Positions 8,217-16,284 of a DNA stretch of 64,000 bases are shown here, one piece after another. Source of the stretch: Desulfosporosinus youngiae DSM 17734. GTDB taxonomy: Bacteria > Bacillota > Desulfitobacteriia > Desulfitobacteriales > Desulfitobacteriaceae. Position numbers and translations under genes: made by a program. Where the stretch lies: positions 2,748,226-2,812,225 of the forward strand of contig NZ_CM001441.1 of NCBI RefSeq assembly GCF_000244895.1, given 5' to 3'. The notes beneath the pieces are model-generated. The model was given only the letters and a program-made list of their open reading frames with translations, had not been told where the DNA came from and did no database searches. How positions within the stretch are numbered: position 1 is the stretch's first letter; the number at the start of each line of letters is the position of its first letter.

Positions 8217-9110
8217 ATGGAGATCAGAAAGTTAACTAAGCAAGGTGAAGACGTTGATTCATTGGACTTAAGCCCAGGAGCTATCTTGCGGGAAACTCAT
8301 GAACAGATCCAATCTGTTTTAGGCGAGGAAATAAACCAAATTACCTTGGAGCGGGTAGTTATTGGGTTGTTTTTTACGGGGGTAAAGCTCAGCAATGGCC
8401 TGGGCGGCATTTGCTTTACACCGATTAAAACAATTCCTGAAGCAGTTTGCTGCCCGAGTTCCGCTAAGGCCATGCCGAGCTCCGGACGATTAATAGGGAC
8501 ACCGGTTATGGAATTACTTCAAGGAATCTATAAAAGTAATTCGCTGCGTAAAGCCATCGGCATAGCTGTGCTTAATGCCTTAACCGAAACCTGTTGGCAA
8601 ACGTTCCCGCCCCAAGATTATGAAGTTCAGAGCAACGTTGATGCCCTGGATGTGGTGGAAATTCCGGAAGAAGCCTATGTCGTTGTGGTCGGCGCTCTGG
8701 CCCCGTTTCTGAAGAAGCTAAAAAAGCGCGACAAGCCCTTCACAATTCTGGAAATGGACCCCTCGACCTTAAAACCGGATGAAATGCCTTTTTATGTACA
8801 CGGCAGCCGTGCTGGGGAGATCATACCCCAAGCGGATGTTTTAGTGATTACGGGCACCACTTTGATTAATGATACGTTGGATGAGTTGCTCAAACTGGCC
8901 AAACCAAATGCTCATATTGTCGTCGTCGGACCGACAGCCAGCCTATTGCCGGAGGCCTTTTTCCGGCGTGGAGTGGATATTCTGGGCGGTATTTCCGTGA
9001 CAAATCCCGACGAATTGTTGGACCTCCTGGCAGAGGCCGGCTCAGGCTATCATTTTTTTGGCAAATCCGCAGACCGGACGGTAATAAGGAGAATTGAGGA
9101 GGACGGTTGA
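8217..9110 (+). CDS. DUF364/DUF4213 putative metal-chelation protein
   Basis: A 297-residue protein with the two-part DUF4213-DUF364 layout. The C-terminal half looks like a Rossmann-type fold with repeated hydrophobic strands ending in small residues (AYVVVVGAL, ADVLVITGTTLIND, NAHIVVVGPTASLLPEAFFRRG). The family has been labelled as putative heavy-metal chelation proteins and recurs beside metal importers and molybdenum genes in anaerobes. ATG 8217 has a good AGGAGG. It is between the importer and moeA and ends at a strong terminator. Its biochemical role is not known. Confidence 0.75.
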   Translation: MEIRKLTKQGEDVDSLDLSPGAILRETHEQIQSVLGEEINQITLERVVIGLFFTGVKLSNGLGGICFTPIKTIPEAVCCPSSAKAMPSSGRLIGTPVMELLQGIYKSNSLRKAIGIAVLNALTETCWQTFPPQDYEVQSNVDALDVVEIPEEAYVVVVGALAPFLKKLKKRDKPFTILEMDPSTLKPDEMPFYVHGSRAGEIIPQADVLVITGTTLINDTLDELLKLAKPNAHIVVVGPTASLLPEAFFRRGVDILGGISVTNPDELLDLLAEAGSGYHFFGKSADRTVIRRIEEDG

Positions 9111-9150
9111 TCAAGTCAGCCACAAACCCATTTACAAACATCAGAGGTCA

Positions 9151-9189
9151 ATCCTACACCCGGATAGTTAGCGGGTGTAGGATTTTTTT
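9151..9189 (+). terminator. Intrinsic terminator
   Basis: ATCCTACACCCG and CGGGTGTAGGAT form a 12-base-pair stem followed by seven T residues, just after the DUF364 gene. Confidence 0.9.
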
Positions 9190-9360
9190 GATCTTAATAG
9201 GGTTTGGCATGTTTGGCTTCTTGAAATGAAGATAGCCAAGGAGATGAAAATAGAGATTTAGCTTGGCAATCTGGCGTGGCAATTGAGGTCCATTTAAATC
9301 TTTTAGCCGGGTTAATAAGTAATTGGTCATAAATACCAACACTTCCATCATAGGCTAATA

Positions 9361-9380
9361 TAAACTAACGTAAGCTATCT
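9361..9380. promoter_or_regulatory. Candidate molybdenum-regulator operator before moeA
   Basis: CTAACGTAAGCTA at 9365-9377 matches the site at 3672-3684 (other strand) in 12 of 13 bases. It lies 55 bases before the moeA start. Confidence 0.45.
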
Positions 9381-9431
9381 GGACCTAAAAGTCATATAAG
9401 AAAAAATTAATTACCTGGAAAGGATATATGG

Positions 9432-10628
9432 ATGAAAAAACCAGAACACCCACGGACATCACGGCAGGAAGCACTACGGCTTATCCTTGCTAGATCCCAT
9501 TTTCAGCCCCGTGTGGAAAGGATTCCTGTACGAGAGGCTCTGAGAAGAGTCACAGCGCAAGAAACCCTTGCGGTAAATACCTTGCCGAACAGCCCTGTCA
9601 GCAGCATGGACGGTATTGCCCTTAAATCTGCAAATCTTAATGGCGGGATTCCCGCTACGGACCAGTGGCAAAACGGGGTGGATTTCGTCATCAGCAATAC
9701 CGGAGTTGGAATCCCGGAGGATTTTGACACAGTAGTACTTATTGAAGATGTGGAAATTGATGAAACAGGGAAATTACGGATCTTAAATATCCCCCAGCCT
9801 GGTCAGAATGTCCGGCCCATCGGTGGAATAATGCAGGCCGGCGAGGTATTGGTTCCCGCATATTGTTGTCTTGGCCCGCTGCAACTTGGACTTTTGTCAA
9901 CGGGTGGTGTCGATGAGGTGGCTGTCCTGGCTAAACCCAGAGTAGCTATTCTTCCTACCGGGAATGAATTAGTACCTGTCGGATACCGGCCGCCGCGCGG
10001 TAAAAATGTAGAGTCTAACGGGATAATGATGGAAGCTCAAATAAAAATCATGGGTGGAGAACCACGACTTTATCCTATTACCCGTGATAACCCTGATGAA
10101 TTGGTTAGGGTGATTCAGGATGCTTTAGCCTGGGCAGACATAGTTATTCTTAATGGGGGATCCTCCAAAGGCAGTGATGACCGGGCCATTGAGGTGTTGG
10201 AAACCGTCGGCGAAATCCTGGTCTATGAAATAGCTTATGGTCCGGGCAAGCATACTACCTTGACCATAGCCGGCTCTAAACCTATTGTAGGCGCGGTTGG
10301 ACCGACCATGGGCGCCGCATGTGCCGTTGAATGGTATGTAGGACCGCTGATCGACAAATATTTTTCTCAGCCAAGGATTGAACCCAGGCGATTAAAGGTG
10401 AAGCTGCTGGATGATATTCTTGGGCCAATACCCTTTGCCTGGCTGGAAGTACAGAAAACCGGCGGATCTTATGTAGCCAGACCAATAGGACGCTTTGCTT
10501 CTATGTCCAGGCTGATTCGATCCAACGCCACTCTCAGTACACCAGGAAAGAGTAAAGGATATAAGGCAGGGGAAATTGTGGAAGTGGAATTGCGCTATTC
10601 GCCGGAATGGAATAGGCAGCTATTTTAA
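9432..10628 (+). CDS. moeA: Molybdopterin molybdenumtransferase (MoeA family)
   Basis: MoeA inserts molybdate into adenylylated molybdopterin to give molybdenum cofactor. The 398-residue protein has the family order: MoeA N-terminal region with SSMDGIAL (about 57-64, usually MDGYA), a central MoCF-binding domain with PTGNELVPVG (about 175) and NGGSSKGSDD (about 240), and a C-terminal beta-barrel. The Ile replacing Tyr in the MDG motif is a small departure and may mark a specialised paralogue, for example one for tungsten or a particular enzyme. ATG 9432 follows GGAAAGGATAT. It is transcribed with the XdhC-like gene behind it. Confidence 0.85.
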   Translation: MKKPEHPRTSRQEALRLILARSHFQPRVERIPVREALRRVTAQETLAVNTLPNSPVSSMDGIALKSANLNGGIPATDQWQNGVDFVISNTGVGIPEDFDTVVLIEDVEIDETGKLRILNIPQPGQNVRPIGGIMQAGEVLVPAYCCLGPLQLGLLSTGGVDEVAVLAKPRVAILPTGNELVPVGYRPPRGKNVESNGIMMEAQIKIMGGEPRLYPITRDNPDELVRVIQDALAWADIVILNGGSSKGSDDRAIEVLETVGEILVYEIAYGPGKHTTLTIAGSKPIVGAVGPTMGAACAVEWYVGPLIDKYFSQPRIEPRRLKVKLLDDILGPIPFAWLEVQKTGGSYVARPIGRFASMSRLIRSNATLSTPGKSKGYKAGEIVEVELRYSPEWNRQLF

Positions 10629-10695
10629 TTCCTGGAAATGTATTGCTCGGATCAATAGACCTTATTTCCCGACATTCAAAGGAGAGAAACGAAAG

Positions 10696-10743
10696 ATGCC
10701 TTTACATGAGCTTTGGAAGGCTGATCTAGGAGGACAAGATTGA
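10696..10743 (+). CDS. Possible 15-codon leader peptide before xdhC-like gene
   Basis: ATG 10696 follows a good AAAGGAGAG site and opens a 15-residue frame (MPLHELWKADLGGQD) whose TGA stop overlaps the ATG of the XdhC-like gene as TGATG. Its own last codons form the AGGAGG ribosome site of that gene. It may be a coupling peptide or the remains of a longer gene. No homology is recognised. Confidence 0.35.
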   Translation: MPLHELWKADLGGQD

Positions 10744-11843
10744 TGGAAAAAGAGATATACCTCGGGCTGAAAAAGGTATTTGATCAGAGCTTGGAGGCTG
10801 CCTTGATTACTGTAATCAGTGTGTTGGGGTCAACTCCTCGCAAGTCCGGAGCAAAAATGCTGGTTTTTCCTGACGGAACGGCAATTGGAACCATCGGTGG
10901 CGGATGTGGCGAGGCCGAGGCCAGGCGGGAGGCGTTTAGTGTTATAGATTCATACACACCTATCAGGCATTCTTTAAATATGACGGCGGACATTGCCCAA
11001 GAGGAAGGAATGGTCTGCGGAGGGGTCATGGAATTATTCATTGACTATTTGGGTCCTCAAAGTGATAGGGAACAGATCAATCTACGGAAAGATTATCTGT
11101 CAGCTTTAGAGAATAATAGAAATCCCCTGCTGGTAACAGTGATTGAAGCGACTGCGGAAGGATTGCTGGGGAGAAAGCTGTTCATTAAGAATAACGGAGA
11201 CATTTTCGGCGATCTTGGTTTAGAAAAGCTGAACAGAGCTGCTATAGATAGTGCCAAAATAAGTCTCGGAAGAAGCCAACCCTTACTAATTAGTTTGGAT
11301 TCTGAGTTCAAGCAATGTGAAACCTCAGTGACAAAAGCGGCTTTCCGGTTGCTGATTGAGCCTCCGGCGACGGTGGTGGAATTGTTGATTCTAGGTGCGG
11401 GGCATATCGCAGTCCCCCTGGCAGCGATGGCGAAAATGGTTGGGTATGAGGTTACGGTGGTCGATGATCGTCCATCCTTTGCTAACTCTGCCCGCTTTAG
11501 CACCTGTGATACCATTATCTGTGACGATTTTGAACGGGCAATTGAAGCTATAACTATAAATCCGCAGACGTATATCGTGATTATTACAAGGGGGCATCGC
11601 CATGACAAAATATGCCTGCGGAAAGTGATTGATCAGCCGGCCGCCTATATCGGGATGATTGGCAGCCGCAAAAGGGTTAAAGCCATAAAAGCTGACTTGG
11701 AGGAAGAGGGAGTCTCCAGCGAATCGTTAGAAAAACTGTATTCACCCATCGGTCTGAAAATCGGAGCAGAGACTCCTGAAGAAATAGCCGTAAGCATTCT
11801 CAGTCAGTTAATTAATGTACAGAAAAGGACAATTGAATCGTAG
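10743..11843 (+). CDS. XdhC/CoxI-family molybdenum cofactor insertion protein
   Basis: XdhC-family proteins bind finished molybdenum cofactor, help sulfurate it and hand it to xanthine-dehydrogenase-type enzymes. The N-terminal XdhC_CoxI region has the hallmark STPRKSGAKM and IGGGCGEAE (about residues 50-57); the C-terminal Rossmann-like domain begins with LILGAGHIAVPLA (about 216-228) and ends with GLKIGAETPEEIAVSILSQLI. The length of 366 is usual for the two-domain form. ATG 10743 is 9 bases after AGGAGG; TTG 10740 is less likely. No molybdenum hydroxylase is in this window, so its client lies elsewhere. Confidence 0.85.
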   Translation: MEKEIYLGLKKVFDQSLEAALITVISVLGSTPRKSGAKMLVFPDGTAIGTIGGGCGEAEARREAFSVIDSYTPIRHSLNMTADIAQEEGMVCGGVMELFIDYLGPQSDREQINLRKDYLSALENNRNPLLVTVIEATAEGLLGRKLFIKNNGDIFGDLGLEKLNRAAIDSAKISLGRSQPLLISLDSEFKQCETSVTKAAFRLLIEPPATVVELLILGAGHIAVPLAAMAKMVGYEVTVVDDRPSFANSARFSTCDTIICDDFERAIEAITINPQTYIVIITRGHRHDKICLRKVIDQPAAYIGMIGSRKRVKAIKADLEEEGVSSESLEKLYSPIGLKIGAETPEEIAVSILSQLINVQKRTIES

Positions 11844-11900
11844 AAATACTCAGGAGTTATGTAAAAATGGTTTTGTGTATGTAAAATTTTGGTTTGGTCA

Positions 11901-11914
11901 TACTAACGTATGTC
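11901..11914. promoter_or_regulatory. Partial copy of the CTAACGTA motif before molbindin
   Basis: CTAACGTA at 11903-11910 shares the core of the two better sites at 3672-3684 and 9365-9377 but diverges after it. It lies about 45 bases before the molbindin start. Confidence 0.3.
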
Positions 11915-11954
11915 GCTTGGCTGCGATCATACTTGTGTGGCGGAGGTGATACAT

Positions 11955-12161
11955 ATGCAATTATCAACGAGAAATCAGCTTAAAGGGACAATTAAGGAAA
12001 TAAAGAAAGGTCCGGTATCGACTGAAGTGATTATAGACGTTAGTGCACCAGCTGAAGTAGTCGCTTCAATTACCACTGGGTCGGCAGATTCGATGGGATT
12101 AAAAGTTGGAGAGGACGTCACCGCTCTTGTTAAAGCAAGTTCTGTTATGATCATGAAATAA
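11955..12161 (+). CDS. Molbindin (Mop/TOBE domain molybdate-binding protein)
   Basis: A 68-residue single TOBE domain, the size of classic Mop molbindins, which store molybdate or tungstate in the cytoplasm as hexamers. The typical pattern is present: STRNQLKGTIKEIKKGPVSTEV near the start and LKVGEDVTALVKASSVMI at the end. ATG 11955 is preceded by GGAGGTGATACAT, so the upstream in-frame codons from 11910 are not needed. A terminator follows. It fits the molybdenum context. Confidence 0.9.
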   Translation: MQLSTRNQLKGTIKEIKKGPVSTEVIIDVSAPAEVVASITTGSADSMGLKVGEDVTALVKASSVMIMK

Positions 12162-12218
12162 TGGAGTCAGGTCACAAGATTGATAGACTGCATAGTTAAA
12201 TGGCAATGGGAAAACGCG

Positions 12219-12262
12219 AACAAACCTTTCGTGCTATCGCAGTCGAAAGGTTTGTTATTTTC
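12219..12262 (+). terminator. Intrinsic terminator after molbindin
   Basis: AACAAACCTTTCG (12219-12231) and CGAAAGGTTTGTT (12244-12256) are perfect inverted repeats around a 12-base loop, followed by ATTTT. Confidence 0.85.
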
Positions 12263-12290
12263 ATAATTTTAAGGAGACCGGAGCATAGTC

Positions 12291-12869
12291 TTAGGAAAAA
12301 ACATCTTGAAGTTCGATAATAAGGTCTGCGAAAATACCTACGATCATTGAATCTTGTTCGGTATACACTTCCGGTCTGGAGTATTTACCCTCATTTGTAA
12401 GATGAAACACAGCTAAAGTGTTTTGCTCCGGATATACGATCCAGTACTCTAGAATACCTGCACGCTCATACAGGTTGAATTTTTCTTTAAGGTCTTTTTG
12501 AAAGGTGGAGGGGGAAGTAATCTCAACAACCAGATCAGGGCTGCCTTGACACCCACGATCATCCAATTTATTCTTGTCATATACCACGACAATATCCGGC
12601 TGAACAACGGTAGAAATCTGTTCGTCACTCTCTTGCATTTGGGGCAGGCGTACATCGAAAGGCGCAGCGTAAACCCGGCAAGGTTTGCCTTTTAAATAAT
12701 TATTAAATAGTGTATGCAGCTGACCGGAGATCTCCTGATGCTTGCGCGAAGGGGCAGGGGTCATATTGTAGGCTATACCATTCAGCAATTCCCAGCGTTC
12801 ATCTTCGGGCCATGTGAGGTAATCCCCGTACGTGAACCTTTGTTTTGAGGGCGGCAGACTCTTAGCCAA
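12291..12869 (-). CDS. Uma2 family (DUF820) putative restriction-like nuclease
   Basis: A 192-residue protein of the Uma2/DUF820 group with a PD-(D/E)XK nuclease core: VQPDIVVVYD followed by GSPDLVVEITSPST and the later YWIVYP strand. The N-terminus has the family signature FTYGDYLTWPEDERWELLNGI (about residues 12-32). These proteins are often numerous and of unknown role; some have been linked to mobile DNA. ATG is preceded by AAGGGGG on the minus strand. It is convergent with the molbindin gene and is not obviously part of either neighbouring pathway. Confidence 0.85.
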   Translation of the reverse strand: MAKSLPPSKQRFTYGDYLTWPEDERWELLNGIAYNMTPAPSRKHQEISGQLHTLFNNYLKGKPCRVYAAPFDVRLPQMQESDEQISTVVQPDIVVVYDKNKLDDRGCQGSPDLVVEITSPSTFQKDLKEKFNLYERAGILEYWIVYPEQNTLAVFHLTNEGKYSRPEVYTEQDSMIVGIFADLIIELQDVFS

Positions 12870-13194
12870 GGAGATACCCCCTTTTTTAACATTTGTTTCC
12901 TAACGTTAATTTAACACATCATCCAGTTCGGAACAAGAATGATGGATACAACTTACGGACTGAATAATGTTTATAGCAAATTCTAAAAGGATCAGATTAT
13001 GATTATAACCAAAAGCACAAACCTTTAGGAATAACGGATAGTTGTGAAGGACGTTAATTCTGAATGTTTACAGGAATGTCTCATTAATCACAATTTTTTT
13101 ATAGATTATCCTATTTGAAAAAGAGGAATTTAGTATATACTTATAGAATATACAACTATCAGTCGAATAACCAGTCATGAATTTAATATTGTCG
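12870..13194. other. AT-rich intergenic region
   Basis: This stretch holds divergent promoter space for the Uma2 gene and for the cobalamin operon. A TTGAAA at 13116 with several TATA-like hexamers near 13130-13150 may be the cobalamin promoter. Nothing else is seen. Confidence 0.4.
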
Positions 13195-13437
13195 TCTTAA
13201 GGTTCCTTATGCAAGAGAGGATCAAAAAGGGGAAGTCGGTGAAAATCCGATGCGGTCCCGCCACTGTAAACAAGGAGTTCTCTTCAGAAATCCGACGATC
13301 AAATTACGGATGAGGGAAGAGAATGATGATATGAAGCCAGAAAGCCTGCCTTAAGTAACATCACAAACCTACGAGCGATGGGAGATGTGTGTGTTTATAA
13401 AGGTAAACCATACGAGCTGCTCAGGCTCGTTTTTTTA
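13195..13437 (+). ncRNA. Cobalamin riboswitch with intrinsic terminator
   Basis: The adenosylcobalamin aptamer core is clear: GGTGAAAATCC (about 13238), GCGGTCCCGCCACTGTAA (about 13251-13269) and the B12 box GCCAGAAAGCCTGCC (about 13336-13350, one to two changes from consensus). ACGAGC at 13412 and GCTCGT at 13425 make a terminator stem with seven T residues; the alternative partner ACGAGC at 13370 could take part in switching. It precedes the B12 synthesis operon, so bound cobalamin should end transcription. Confidence 0.93.
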
Positions 13438-13506
13438 ATGCCCATACTATTAGGAAGGATTCTCTAATTTCTGAAACAACGACAAATTATGGAAGAGGAG
13501 TAATGT

Positions 13507-14778
13507 ATGCTACAGGTCATTGGTATCGGCCCCGGAAGGCCGGAATGGTTGCCCCCTGCAATTTACGAACTTGTAAAAAACTGCGAGATTTTAATCGGTG
13601 GGTCCAGGGCTCTTGAACTCTTTCCGGATTTCGCAGGACGCCGGTATACTCTATCCGGTAACCTGGCCAGCAGTGTCGAAGTTATTCGGAGTGCACTTCT
13701 TGAAAAGAAAATGGTCGGGGTACTTGTTTCCGGCGACCCTGGGTTTTTTAGTTTTTTACCCAGATTAAAGAGGGAATTTCCAGAAGAGCGAATCGATGTC
13801 CATCCTGGAATCAGTTCTCTGCAATTTGCTTTTGCCAGAGCGGAGCTTCCCTGGCAAGAGGCGACGTTTGCCAGTGTTCATGGCCGGGAGTTATCCGTAC
13901 TTCCGCAAGTGATAACTCATCCAACAGCGGTTTTAACCGGCGGGGAAAATACCCCTCAGAAAATTGCCCAACTCTACTTGGACCGCGGCTCTAATCCAAT
14001 CATATCCATCGGGAATGCCCTTGCTTATCCGGAGGAATTTTGGGCGACAATGGATGCCGTGCAATTAGCTCAGGAAACGACCTTGTTAAAGAATGCAATT
14101 GTTATTCTTCATCCTGCCGGCGGGCAGGATAGCGATCCTTCGTTCAATCAGGCTGGAAATCAGCATCCCCAGTCCCTTAAGTATTCTACCAAAAAAGCTC
14201 CCGGGTCCAGGCTGGGAATACCAGATGAAGAGTTTCTGCGGGGCAAGGTTCCCATGACCAAGTCTGAAATTCGTGTGCAAGTACTCGCCAAAGCCCAAAT
14301 TTCGAAACAAGACTGTGTCGTGGATATTGGGGCGGGTACAGGGAGCATTAGTATTGAAGCCGCAGGTCTGGCATCTGAAGGGGTCGTTTATGCCATCGAA
14401 CATAATCCTGAGGCTCAAGAACTCATTCTTGCCAATCAACATAAGTTTGACGTCTCAAATCTCCGCTTGATTCGTGGGGCGGCACCTAATGTTTTCCCTG
14501 AGCTGCCTCCCGTCGATGTCTGTATTATTGGCGGGAGTAATGGGCGTTTAGCGGAAATTCTGAAGACCCTTCCCCTTGTTGAAGGGGGAAGAATCGTGAT
14601 CACTGCAGTTACGATCGAAACTGTTGCTCAAGGCTTAAAATTTCTCACAGACTTTAATTATCAGGATATTGACACCGTGTCAATTCAAGCAGTTCGCTGG
14701 AAAGCAGTTCAAGATTTGCATATGGCACAAGCCTTAAATCCAATCTTTATAATCTCAGCACGAAAAGGGGAAAAGTGA
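13507..14778 (+). CDS. cbiET: Cobalt-precorrin-7 C5-methyltransferase / cobalt-precorrin-6B C15-methyltransferase fusion
   Basis: A 423-residue CobL-like fusion. Residues 1 to about 200 are CbiE (IGIGPGRPEWLP near the start, VSGDPGFFSFLPRL, VHPGISSLQFAFAR), which methylates C5. Residues about 245-423 are CbiT with SAM motif VVDIGAGTGSISIE at about 272, which methylates C15 and decarboxylates the ring C acetate. The linker (about 215-245) is rich in Ser, Gln and Pro. ATG 13507 follows GAAGAGGAG. It is the first gene after the riboswitch; the stop overlaps cbiL as TGATG. Confidence 0.95.
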   Translation: MLQVIGIGPGRPEWLPPAIYELVKNCEILIGGSRALELFPDFAGRRYTLSGNLASSVEVIRSALLEKKMVGVLVSGDPGFFSFLPRLKREFPEERIDVHPGISSLQFAFARAELPWQEATFASVHGRELSVLPQVITHPTAVLTGGENTPQKIAQLYLDRGSNPIISIGNALAYPEEFWATMDAVQLAQETTLLKNAIVILHPAGGQDSDPSFNQAGNQHPQSLKYSTKKAPGSRLGIPDEEFLRGKVPMTKSEIRVQVLAKAQISKQDCVVDIGAGTGSISIEAAGLASEGVVYAIEHNPEAQELILANQHKFDVSNLRLIRGAAPNVFPELPPVDVCIIGGSNGRLAEILKTLPLVEGGRIVITAVTIETVAQGLKFLTDFNYQDIDTVSIQAVRWKAVQDLHMAQALNPIFIISARKGEK

Positions 14779-15515
14779 TGAATACAACTTGGGGAAAATT
14801 CTATGGAGTCGGAGTCGGCCCCGGCGACCCTCAGCTCCTGACCTTGCAAGCCGTTAATGTCCTTCAGTCGGTTGATCTGGTAGCTATCCCAAAATCCAAG
14901 CTGGACCGGGAAAGTGTAGCCTGGGATATCGCTAAAACTCATTGTCCCGCCAATGTCCGGCTGGTCGAACTTGAAATGCCCATGACCTCGGATCAGCAAG
15001 TTTTAGCAAAGGCTTGGCTGGATGGAGCCCAAACTATCTTAGCTGAATTGAAGCAGGGAAGATCTGTGGCCTTTATTACACTGGGTGATCCTTCCCTTTA
15101 CAGTACTTACAGTTACTTGCTGAACAATCTCCAGGATGAATTGCCCCAGGAGTGTATTGTCACGGTACCTGGGATCACAGCTATGGCAGCTGCAGCGGCT
15201 CGAATCAACTTGCCCCTTGCCACAGGGGATGAACCTCTCCTGGTTTTGCCAAGTACCGAAGATGTGGGAGAATATCTTGATTTCCCTAATTTGGTCTTAA
15301 TGAAAGTCTCCCGAAGGCTGCCGGCAATGCTGACTCTTCTTGAAGAACGCGATAGAAAAGCAGTCTTGTTAACCCGCCTGGGACAATCCGAAGAGAAGAT
15401 CCGCTGGGAACCTAACCCTAAGGATTTCCAATCCGAAAAAATCGATTATCTTAGTTTACTGCTGGTTAAAAAAGATTTATTAGGGAGGGGTAACAGTGAA
15501 CCAGAAAAAAACTAA
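14778..15515 (+). CDS. cbiL: Cobalt-precorrin-2 C20-methyltransferase
   Basis: CbiL adds the C20 methyl group to cobalt-precorrin-2. The protein is 245 residues with the tetrapyrrole methylase fold: VGVGPGDPQLLTLQAVNVL at the N-terminus, FITLGDPSLYSTYSYL and VPGITAMAAAAAR, which are the CbiL forms of the conserved motifs. ATG 14778 overlaps the cbiET stop. A GTG at 14775 in the same frame is possible. Confidence 0.93.
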   Translation: MNTTWGKFYGVGVGPGDPQLLTLQAVNVLQSVDLVAIPKSKLDRESVAWDIAKTHCPANVRLVELEMPMTSDQQVLAKAWLDGAQTILAELKQGRSVAFITLGDPSLYSTYSYLLNNLQDELPQECIVTVPGITAMAAAAARINLPLATGDEPLLVLPSTEDVGEYLDFPNLVLMKVSRRLPAMLTLLEERDRKAVLLTRLGQSEEKIRWEPNPKDFQSEKIDYLSLLLVKKDLLGRGNSEPEKN

Positions 15516-16284
15516 CGGCCAGGTCATCTTCGTCGGTGCCGGTCCGGGAGATCCTGAACTGATTACCATTAAAGGATCCCGTGCCTTGGAGCAAGCGGAC
15601 CGCGTGATTTATGCCGGGTCTCTGGTTAACCCGAAATTACTGGAACTTTGTCGTCCGGGAACTCCTTTCCATGACAGCGCCCATCTCACCCTTGAAGAAG
15701 TGGCCGCTTTGATGCTTGAGGGAAGCAAAAATGGAGAAACAGTTGTCCGTCTCCATACAGGAGATCCCAGCATGTATGGAGCTATTAAGGAACAATTCGA
15801 ATATCTGGATAAGCAAGAAATACCCTATTCCGTCATACCGGGGGTCAGTTCGGTTTTTGCCGCCGCTGCAGCGGTTAAGCGTGAATTTACCCTGCCGGAT
15901 ATCAGCCAGACCTTGATTCTCACGCGCTTAGCCGGACGTACTCCGGTTCCGGAGCGTGAAGCCCTTGCCAAATTAGCCAAACATCAAGCCAGTATGGCGA
16001 TTTTCCTAAGTGTTCAGGATATGGGATCTGTGGTAAAGGAGTTAATGGAAGGCGGGTATCCTGCCTCAACCCCCATTGCAGTCGTTGCCAAAGCAAGCTG
16101 GCCGGACGAAGAGGTTCTTCTGGGAACCCTCGAAACCATCGTAGAGAAAGTCAAAGAGGCTGGGATTCGTAAACAGGCTCAAATCTTAGTTGGGGATTTC
16201 CTGGATCCGGCGCGGGGATATGCCCGTTCGAAGCTCTATGATCCAACCTTTACCCACGAATACCGGCAAGGGACAGAGACGTGA
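15496..16284 (+). CDS. cbiF: Cobalt-precorrin-4 C11-methyltransferase
   Basis: CbiF methylates C11 of cobalt-precorrin-4. The sequence has FVGAGPGDPELITIKG, YAGSLVNPKLL, RLHTGDPSMYGAIKEQ and the catalytic-site loop LTRLAGRTPVPERE that are typical of CbiF/CobM. Length 262 is normal. GTG 15496 follows AGGGAGGGG and overlaps the end of cbiL by 20 bases. Confidence 0.95.
   Translation: MNQKKTNGQVIFVGAGPGDPELITIKGSRALEQADRVIYAGSLVNPKLLELCRPGTPFHDSAHLTLEEVAALMLEGSKNGETVVRLHTGDPSMYGAIKEQFEYLDKQEIPYSVIPGVSSVFAAAAAVKREFTLPDISQTLILTRLAGRTPVPEREALAKLAKHQASMAIFLSVQDMGSVVKELMEGGYPASTPIAVVAKASWPDEEVLLGTLETIVEKVKEAGIRKQAQILVGDFLDPARGYARSKLYDPTFTHEYRQGTET

Noticed and set aside
8008-8235. 75-codon plus-strand frame in the importer-DUF364 gap
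   Set aside because: It covers two hairpins, is rich in Arg and Ser from GC-rich stems, and overlaps the true DUF364 start.
9154-9351. 65-codon minus-strand frame after the DUF364 gene
   Set aside because: It reads through the terminator stem and has no recognised family or ribosome site. It may be a transposase remnant, but this cannot be supported.
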